From Polaromonas sp. (GTDB lineage Bacteria > Pseudomonadota > Gammaproteobacteria > Burkholderiales > Burkholderiaceae_C): a DNA stretch of 5,508 nt. A model generated the notes under the pieces. It worked only from the letters and a program-made list of their open reading frames with translations. It searched no databases and was not told the origin of the DNA. Of this stretch, positions 1 to 5,508 are shown in pieces; the first letter of the stretch is position 1; every line of letters starts with the position of its first letter. The stretch spans positions 1 to 5,508 of the forward strand of contig JACMQR010000334.1 of NCBI GenBank assembly GCA_014376885.1, read 5' to 3'. The translations under genes and the position numbers were made by a program.

Positions 1-362
1 TCCGGGCTTTCGCCCGGCGCGTGGCCCGCATCGACATGCACGACCTGCAGGGCCATGTCCAGCCCCGCGCAGACTGCTTGGCACACCCGGACGAAGTCAT
101 CGGCAGCGGCCTGCAGTCCATGGTGAATGTGAAACGCCTGCACCTGGCCCGGCCAGCGTTGGGCGGCGGCCAGCAGCAAGGCGGTCGAATCCGCGCCGCC
201 GCTGTAGGCCACCCCCAGGGGCAGAGGCGGATTCGGGGGGAAAAGGGCGTCAATTCCGGTCAGTGCCGGATTCGCTGGCGTTTTTGGACGAGCCGCGCCA
301 GGCGGCAGCGCGGGCAGCCGCTTATTTGCCGGCGTCGGCTTTGGTGTCGATGAAGCGGCCAT
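1..362 (-). CDS. tilS: tRNA(Ile)-lysidine synthetase TilS, N-terminal part (cut by window edge)
   Basis: TilS uses ATP to join lysine to C34 of the CAU-anticodon tRNA-Ile, so that it reads AUA codons and is charged with isoleucine; it acts in the cytoplasm. The reverse strand encodes 120 complete codons without a stop. The N-type ATP-pyrophosphatase P-loop SGGADS is at residues 54-59 (nt 203-186), after the strand LPLGVAY, and the TilS-typical HIHHGLQ follows about 30 residues later. The C-terminal two thirds lie outside the window. The start is uncertain. ATG at 362 is the last ATG before the P-loop, another in-frame ATG lies at 380, and no ATG, GTG or TTG follows before the motif. That places the P-loop about 30 residues further in than in E. 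coli TilS. With ATG 362 the gene overlaps the accA end by 41 nt and has no clear Shine-Dalgarno, suggesting coupling to accA. Family call secure; start is inference. Confidence 0.9.
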   Translation of the reverse strand, partial: MAASSTPKPTPANKRLPALPPGAARPKTPANPALTGIDALFPPNPPLPLGVAYSGGADSTALLLAAAQRWPGQVQAFHIHHGLQAAADDFVRVCQAVCAGLDMALQVVHVDAGHAPGESP

Positions 363-1302
363 AGCTTTGCAGCCGTTCATAGCGCCGGTTGAGCAGCTCC
401 TTGACCGGCAGGTCGCTGACCTGGCGAAAGGCGTCATTGAGCGCCCGTTTCAGGAACGCCGACATCTGCTTGGGGTCGCGGTGGGCACCGCCCACCGGCT
501 CGTTGACGATCTTGTCGATCAGGCCCAGCGCCTTGAGCCGGTGGGCGGTGATGCCCAGCGCCTCGGCGGCGTCCTGCGCCTTTTCAGACGTTTTCCAGAG
601 GATTGAGGCGCAGCCCTCCGGGCTGATGACCGAATAGATCGAGTACTGCAGCATCACCACCTGGTCGCCGACCGAAATCGCGAGCGCGCCGCCAGAGCCG
701 CCCTCGCCGATGATGGTGGCGATGATGGGCACTTCGAGCTGCGCCATTTCAAAAATGTTCCGGCCGATGGCTTCGGACTGGCCGCGCTCTTCGGCCTCGA
801 TGCCCGGATAGGCGCCGGGCGTGTCGACAAAGGTGAACACCGGCAGCTTGAATTTTTCCGCCGTCTTCATCAGGCGCAATGCCTTGCGGTAGCCTTCGGG
901 CTTGCTCATGCCGAAATTGCGCAGGCCGCGCTCCTTGGTGTCGCGGCCCTTCTGGTGACCCAGCACCACGCAGGCGCTGCCATTGAACCGGGCCAGGCCG
1001 CCGACGATGCTCAGGTCGTCGGCGAAATGCCGGTCGCCGTGCAGCTCGACAAAGTCGGTGAATATGTCGCGCAGGTAGTCCAGCGTGTAGGGCCGCTCGG
1101 TGTGCCGGGCGATCTTGGTGATCTGCCACGGGCTCAAAACGCTGTAGATGTCTTTCGTCAGTTGCTGGCTTTTTTTGGCCAGCTGCTCGATTTCGTCGGA
1201 AATGTCGACAGCCGACTCGGTTTGCACATAGCGCAGCTCTTCAATTTTTTCTTCGAGGTCTGCAATCGGCTGCTCGAAATCGAGAAATGTCTTTTTGGCC
1301 AT
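322..1302 (-). CDS. accA: Acetyl-CoA carboxylase carboxyltransferase subunit alpha
   Basis: AccA pairs with AccD (not in this window) to form the carboxyltransferase that moves CO2 from carboxybiotin on AccB to acetyl-CoA, giving malonyl-CoA, the committed step of fatty-acid synthesis. The 326-residue product is close to the 319 residues of the E. coli protein. It starts with the AccA-typical [13 protein letters not shown], followed by a helical region rich in Glu and Lys (about 15-50). The crotonase-like carboxyltransferase core covers about 80-270, including [11 protein letters not shown] (86-96), [10 protein letters not shown] (158-167) and the glycine-rich [12 protein letters not shown] (199-210), which forms the oxyanion-hole region. 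ATG at 1302 is preceded by a GAGGA Shine-Dalgarno four bases upstream, which supports this start. The gene lies 46 bp after the alkA stop and its 3' end overlaps the apparent tilS start. No internal damage is seen. Identification is very secure. Confidence 0.98.
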   Translation of the reverse strand: MAKKTFLDFEQPIADLEEKIEELRYVQTESAVDISDEIEQLAKKSQQLTKDIYSVLSPWQITKIARHTERPYTLDYLRDIFTDFVELHGDRHFADDLSIVGGLARFNGSACVVLGHQKGRDTKERGLRNFGMSKPEGYRKALRLMKTAEKFKLPVFTFVDTPGAYPGIEAEERGQSEAIGRNIFEMAQLEVPIIATIIGEGGSGGALAISVGDQVVMLQYSIYSVISPEGCASILWKTSEKAQDAAEALGITAHRLKALGLIDKIVNEPVGGAHRDPKQMSAFLKRALNDAFRQVSDLPVKELLNRRYERLQSYGRFIDTKADAGK

Positions 1303-1348
1303 GGTGTCCTCAGGCTTTTTTCAATCGTGTCACGGCGCGCGCTGTGCG

Positions 1349-2053
1349 TCAGGCCGCAGGCGCTGCCTTGGCGTCCAGCGAGCGCCAAATATACCAAGTC
1401 GCCACGCTGCAGTAAGGCGCCCAGGCGGCCGCGACCTCCCGGGCGTCGCTGCGGCTGACCGACTCGCCGGAAAAATAGTTGTGGCTGATGCCCTTGATCA
1501 GGCCAACGTCGTCCAGCGGCAGCACATTGGGCCGGGTCAGGTAAAACATCAAAAACATCTCGGCCGTCCAGCGGCCGATGCCGCGAATGGCGACCAGCTC
1601 GGCAATGATGGTCTCGTCGTCCATGGCCTGCCAGTCCTGCACATGCACCTGGCCAGCGTCGAAATGGATCGACAGGTCGACCAGGTACTCGACCTTGCGC
1701 GCGCTCAGGCCGGCGCCGCGCATGTCGTCCACCTTGAGCCGCAGCACATGGGCCGGCGTCATCTCGGCCGGCAGGGCGGCAAAGCGGTGCCAGACGGTTT
1801 GCGCCGCCTTGACCGAAATCTGCTGGCCGACGATGCTGCGCGCCAGGGTGCTGAAGGCGTCGCCGCGCGACTGGATGCAGCTGTTGCCGAACTGCGGAAT
1901 CAGCCGCTTCATGACCCGGTCCTTCTTGACCAGATGCCGGCAGGCGTCAAACCAGTACGGCGGCACGACCACCGCCGGCGCTTGAGCGCCCGCCGCACTG
2001 GCTGGCTCGTCAGGCAAGGAGTCCACCCGGTCTTCTTTTACTATTATTTTCAT
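1349..2053 (-). CDS. alkA: AlkA-type DNA-3-methyladenine glycosylase (HhH-GPD family)
   Basis: Proteins of this family cut alkylated bases such as 3-methyladenine from DNA to begin base-excision repair. The 234-residue frame carries an HhH-GPD domain at about 50-225. LARSIVGQQIS (70-80) is a family signature, the helix-hairpin-helix is LVAIRGIGRWTAEM (153-166), and LPLDD (178-182) holds the catalytic Asp, probably D182. The C-terminal WAPYCSVATWYIW resembles the AlkA end. No iron-sulphur Cys cluster follows, unlike Nth or MutY. It lacks the N-terminal domain of the 282-residue E. coli AlkA, so it is closer in size to the compact Mag1-like forms. The start is doubtful. ATG 2053 lies in a repeat-like sequence, so the first residues (MKIIVKE) may not be ancestral. 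In-frame GTG 2026, TTG 2017 (GGTGG five bases upstream) and GTG 1972 or 1966 are alternatives. Family secure, symbol approximate. Confidence 0.9.
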   Translation of the reverse strand: MKIIVKEDRVDSLPDEPASAAGAQAPAVVVPPYWFDACRHLVKKDRVMKRLIPQFGNSCIQSRGDAFSTLARSIVGQQISVKAAQTVWHRFAALPAEMTPAHVLRLKVDDMRGAGLSARKVEYLVDLSIHFDAGQVHVQDWQAMDDETIIAELVAIRGIGRWTAEMFLMFYLTRPNVLPLDDVGLIKGISHNYFSGESVSRSDAREVAAAWAPYCSVATWYIWRSLDAKAAPAA

Positions 2054-2096
2054 AGCTGCTCACACATACCGGACAAGCGCAAGCGGCCTAAAAGTC
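2038..2096. repeat. Degenerate intergenic repeat of a Comamonadaceae-type family
   Basis: The plus strand reads ctattattttcatagctgct at 2041-2060, and ggacaagcgcaagcggcct lies at 2071-2089. From memory, many Comamonadaceae genomes carry an intergenic repeat with the same order: an A/T stretch, ATAGCTGCT, a GCGCTT arm, a short loop, ACAAGCGC, then a GGCC end. Here the left GCGCTT arm is replaced by cacaca, so the dyad is degenerate. GCTGCT (2055-2060) can still pair with AGCGGC (2082-2087) in RNA if one G-U pair is allowed. Only one copy lies in the window, so repeat status rests on recollection, not on internal evidence. It fills most of the 61-nt gap between cysS and the alkA frame and supplies the alkA ATG. 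Boundaries are approximate. Confidence 0.5.
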
Positions 2097-2114
2097 TTGT
2101 AACAATGACGGTTT

Positions 2115-2118
<4 letters not shown>
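2050..2118 (-). other. 22-codon open frame bridging cysS and alkA (coding status unproven)
   Basis: An ATG at 2118 overlaps the cysS stop as ATGA and is preceded by GGGAGGTG, a near-perfect Shine-Dalgarno five bases away that lies in the last cysS codons. The frame runs [22 protein letters not shown] and its TGA overlaps the alkA ATG at 2053, again as ATGA. It may be a leader that carries ribosomes from cysS to alkA. It could equally be the remains of an original alkA start shifted out of frame by the repeat, since most of its codons after position 8 fall in repeat-like DNA. No recognised domain. It is short enough to be chance, but the double overlap together with the strong ribosome site is unusual. 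Confidence 0.3.
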
Positions 2119-3506
<1,388 letters not shown>

Positions 3507-3842
3507 GGAAATTGTCTGGCGGCGTAATCTGGCGCAAATCGGCCAAAAAATGTAAGAAAAAAGAAAAGTATCAGGCCCTGCGCCCAGGCGTCACGGGCGG
3601 CGATGAGGCGGCAGCGAAAGCAGTGCAGCCGGCGATGCGGGTTTCGGCATCAGCCACAGGCCGAAGGGGACTATAACCCCCTCGGCTAGAATTAAAAAGT
3701 ATATCCAGACCGCTCCGGCCGGTGCACCGCCGATCCAGGCCAGACGGCAACCAGACTGCTGCAGTGCCGCTTCAAAGGCATTTTTTAAGGCGGCAGCGGG
3801 CGTGCAACTTTGGAAAAATTTTTACCCACGGCGAGACTCTTC
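3507..3842. promoter_or_regulatory. Divergent non-coding region between cysS and the TPR gene
   Basis: This 336-bp stretch separates two divergent operons and should contain both promoters. I see no convincing gene or RNA in it. The most A/T-rich part (about 3670-3705) holds several -10-like hexamers. On plus these are TATAAC (3672-3677) and TAGAAT (3687-3692); on minus, TATACT (3703-3698) and TATAGT (3675-3670). None has a good -35 box at 16-18 bp, so the assignment is tentative. A second A-rich tract (3544-3569) lies close to cysS and would be a pyrimidine-rich leader in its mRNA. On plus, TGCC (3765-3768) can pair with GGCA (3777-3780) just before six T (3781-3786), a short terminator-like shape in the TPR leader. 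Confidence 0.5.
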
Positions 3843-4424
3843 ATGACCCTGCGAGCCTTTCCTTTCCTTGCTTTTTTGCTGTCGCGCCGGCTGCTGGCCG
3901 GTTTGCTGCTGGGCCTGCTGGGCCTGCTGGGCGCGGCCGCCGCGCAGGCCGATGACTACACCGAGGTGAACCGCCTGCTCGGCGCCCGCCAGTTCCCCCA
4001 GGCCCTGGCGCGCGCCGACAGCTACCTGGCGGCCAAGCCGCGCGACCCGCAAATGCGCTTTCTCAAAGGCGTGATCCAGAGCCAGGCCGGTGACACCGCC
4101 CAGGCGATTGCCATCTTTGTGCAGATCACTCAGGACTACCCGGAATTGCCCGAGCCGTACAACAACCTGGCGGTGCTGTATGCCGGGCAAAGCCAGTTCG
4201 ACAAAGCCCGCGACAGCCTGGAGATGGCCGTGCGGCTAAACCCCGGCTATGCCGTCGCCCATGAAAACCTGGGCGACATCCAGGCCCGGCTGGCCAGCCA
4301 GTCCTACAGCCGGGCGCAGCAGCTGGGCGCCGGCAACGCTGGCCTGGCGCCCAAGCTGGCGCTGCTGGGCCAGCTGCTGGCGCCCGCCGCCGCCAAGGCC
4401 GCGCCGCCGGCCAAAGCGCCCTGA
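3843..4424 (+). CDS. Secreted tetratricopeptide-repeat (TPR) protein
   Basis: The 193-residue product has an N-terminal signal peptide: basic residues (R4, R15, R16), a long Leu/Gly/Ala hydrophobic stretch (17-34), and a likely signal peptidase I site after AQA (34-36). The mature part is helical TPR: repeat 1 about 38-67, repeat 2 about 69-102, repeat 3 about 103-136 (EPYNNLAVLYAGQSQFDKA is the clearest), and a partial fourth after 137. The end is an Ala/Pro/Lys tail of about 15 residues without Cys, and no lipobox is seen. TPRs bind proteins or peptides, so a periplasmic scaffold or assembly role is likely but its partner is unknown. ppiA follows 30 bp later, suggesting co-transcription and perhaps a shared role in envelope protein folding. 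ATG 3843 was chosen over an in-frame TTG at 3810 because it gives a normal signal peptide; neither has a strong ribosome site. Confidence 0.85.
   Translation: MTLRAFPFLAFLLSRRLLAGLLLGLLGLLGAAAAQADDYTEVNRLLGARQFPQALARADSYLAAKPRDPQMRFLKGVIQSQAGDTAQAIAIFVQITQDYPELPEPYNNLAVLYAGQSQFDKARDSLEMAVRLNPGYAVAHENLGDIQARLASQSYSRAQQLGAGNAGLAPKLALLGQLLAPAAAKAAPPAKAP
3906..3932 (+). repeat. Three perfect tandem copies of a 9-bp unit in the TPR signal peptide
   Basis: The unit ctgctgggc occurs three times without mismatch, in frame, encoding Leu-Leu-Gly three times in the hydrophobic core of the signal peptide. Gain or loss of a unit by slippage would keep the reading frame and change the hydrophobic length by three residues. 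Confidence 0.95.
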
Positions 4425-4454
4425 CCTTCCTGACCGTTTGAAAAGGACTTCCCG

Positions 4455-5069
4455 ATGAAACCTGCCCGCTTGCTTTCCCTTCTTTTTACGCGCCGCCGCG
4501 CTGCCCTGCTGGCCGCCCTGAGCCTGAGCGCCGGGCTGGCCCTGGCCGCCGAACCGGCCGCGCCCAAGGTCAAATTCGCCACCAGCGAGGGCGATTTCGT
4601 CGTCGAGGTCTATCCTGACAAGGCACCAAAAACAGTGGCAAATTTTCTTCAGTATGTCAAGGACAAGCATTACGACGGCACCGTCTTTCACCGCGTGATT
4701 GGCAACTTCATGGTGCAGGGCGGCGGCTACGACACGCTTTACGCCGAGAAAAAAACCCGCGCGCCGGTGGTGCATGAAGGCCGCGAGGCGCTGGCCAAGG
4801 GCGGTCCGAAAAACGTCGTCGGCACGCTGGCCATGGCTCGCACCAACGACCCCGATTCGGCCTCGTCGCAGTTTTTCATCAATGTGAAAGACAATGATTT
4901 CCTCAACCCCAGCGCCCAGGCCCCCGGCTACACCGTGTTCGGCAAGGTCGTCAGTGGCATGGACGTGGTCAACAAGATCAAGGCCGTGCCCACCGGCAGC
5001 GGCGGCCCGTTCCCCTCGGACGTGCCGAAAACGCCGGTCGTGATCAAATCCGCAACCCTCGTCAACTAA
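4455..5069 (+). CDS. ppiA: Periplasmic cyclophilin-type peptidyl-prolyl isomerase
   Basis: This enzyme catalyses cis-trans isomerisation of Xaa-Pro bonds during protein folding. The 204-residue product has a signal peptide with a basic start (R5, R13-R15), a hydrophobic core (about 16-30) and a likely cleavage site near ALA or LAA (29-32), so it should act in the periplasm. The cyclophilin domain covers about 38-203. [15 protein letters not shown] (78-92) contains the catalytic Arg (R80) and Gln (Q88). SSQFFINV (137-144) and [12 protein letters not shown] (161-172) complete the active-site shell. Phe replaces the ligand-binding Trp of eukaryotic cyclophilin A in the NDFLN segment, as is usual in bacterial forms. 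The segment between QGGGY and LAMART (about 95-123) is longer than in the neighbour PpiB. AAAAGGA lies 8 bases before ATG 4455. ppiB follows 23 bp after the stop. Confidence 0.93.
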   Translation: MKPARLLSLLFTRRRAALLAALSLSAGLALAAEPAAPKVKFATSEGDFVVEVYPDKAPKTVANFLQYVKDKHYDGTVFHRVIGNFMVQGGGYDTLYAEKKTRAPVVHEGREALAKGGPKNVVGTLAMARTNDPDSASSQFFINVKDNDFLNPSAQAPGYTVFGKVVSGMDVVNKIKAVPTGSGGPFPSDVPKTPVVIKSATLVN

Positions 5070-5092
5070 CCCGTTTTTTTAAGGACATTTTC

Positions 5093-5508
5093 ATGAGCAA
5101 TCCGAAAGTAGAGCTGCACATCGCCCAGCACGGCGTCATCACCCTGGAACTCGACGCCGACAAGGCGCCCAAGTCGGTTGCCAACTTCCTGAGCTATGTC
5201 AGCAAGGGCCATTACGACGGCACCGTGTTTCACCGCGTGATTCCGGGCTTCATGGTGCAGGGCGGCGGCTTTGCCGTCGGCATGGCGCAAAAGCCGACCG
5301 ACGGCGAGATCGAGAACGAAGCGACCAACGGATTAAAGAACGACATGTACACCGTCGCCATGGCCCGCACCAACGCGCCGCATTCGGCCAGTTCGCAATT
5401 TTTCATCAATGTCGGCAACAACGGCTTTTTGAACCACACCGGCCAGAACGCCTCGGGCTGGGGTTACGCCGTGTTCGGCAAGGTTGTGTCGGGCAGCGAC
5501 GTGGTCGA
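5093..5508 (+). CDS. ppiB: Cytoplasmic cyclophilin-type peptidyl-prolyl isomerase, C-terminus cut by window edge
   Basis: The 138 visible codons encode a cyclophilin beginning [10 protein letters not shown], with no signal peptide, so it should work in the cytoplasm like E. coli PpiB (164 residues); about 25 residues are missing beyond the edge. The active-site motif [15 protein letters not shown] is at 46-60 (R48, Q56), the short bacterial segment [11 protein letters not shown] at 73-83, SSQFFINV at 100-107 and VFGKVVSG at 127-134. AAGGAC (5081-5086) is the ribosome site, seven or so bases before ATG 5093. It lies 23 bp after ppiA and is its paralogue, with blocks of near-identical nucleotide sequence. 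It closes the visible part of the plus-strand operon. Identification is secure. Confidence 0.95.
   Translation, partial: MSNPKVELHIAQHGVITLELDADKAPKSVANFLSYVSKGHYDGTVFHRVIPGFMVQGGGFAVGMAQKPTDGEIENEATNGLKNDMYTVAMARTNAPHSASSQFFINVGNNGFLNHTGQNASGWGYAVFGKVVSGSDVV

Noticed and set aside
21..353. A 110-codon plus-strand frame at the left edge
   Set aside because: The reverse strand encodes the TilS P-loop SGGADS and HIHHGLQ in this stretch, so this frame is a shadow.
3582..3600. A CCTG/CAGG stem on the minus strand followed by a pyrimidine-rich tract, as a terminator upstream of cysS
   Set aside because: The stem has only four pairs and the T run is delayed and interrupted; no gene upstream on that strand would need it.
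3722..3955. A 77-codon plus-strand frame in the divergent region running into the TPR gene
   Set aside because: It is out of frame with the TPR signal peptide, lacks a ribosome site, and its later part is just the TPR gene in another frame.
4236..4775. A 179-codon minus-strand frame across the TPR-ppiA junction
   Set aside because: It opposes two genes with clear signal peptides and domain motifs, and its Gly/Gln/Arg-rich product is typical of a complementary-strand artefact.
5070..5092. A run of seven T between ppiA and ppiB as a terminator
   Set aside because: No hairpin precedes it, and the ppiB ribosome site AAGGAC follows at once, so it is a normal intercistronic gap.

Overview
The window looks like a chromosomal housekeeping segment of a high-GC betaproteobacterium. 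The closest fit from memory is the family Comamonadaceae (Polaromonas, Acidovorax, Rhodoferax and relatives). The reasons are the protein sequences, the gene order cysS / 3-methyladenine glycosylase / accA / tilS opposite TPR / ppiA / ppiB, and one copy of an intergenic repeat I recall from that family. Genus assignment is inference.

Left arm, minus strand (3506 down to 1): four genes read leftwards as a tight probable operon. cysS (cysteinyl-tRNA synthetase) is followed by an AlkA-type DNA glycosylase, accA (acetyl-CoA carboxylase carboxyltransferase alpha) and tilS (tRNA-Ile lysidine synthetase, cut by the window edge). The cysS-alkA junction holds a degenerate repeat that supplies the first in-frame ATG of the glycosylase. 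It also creates a 22-codon frame joined to both neighbours by ATGA overlaps. The apparent tilS start lies inside the end of accA.

Centre (3507-3842): a divergent non-coding region of 336 bp. It should hold the promoters of both operons, although no strong consensus promoter is visible.

Right arm, plus strand (3843 to 5508): a secreted TPR protein, a periplasmic-type cyclophilin (ppiA), and a cytoplasmic-type cyclophilin (ppiB, cut by the window edge), closely spaced. The two cyclophilins are adjacent paralogues with stretches of near-identical DNA.

Functionally the left arm serves translation (tRNA charging, tRNA-Ile anticodon modification), fatty-acid synthesis and alkylation repair. The right arm serves protein folding on both sides of the inner membrane. 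I found no mobile element, CRISPR array, RNA gene, defence system or phage gene, and nothing I would call a new system. The most unusual spot is the repeat at the cysS-alkA junction.
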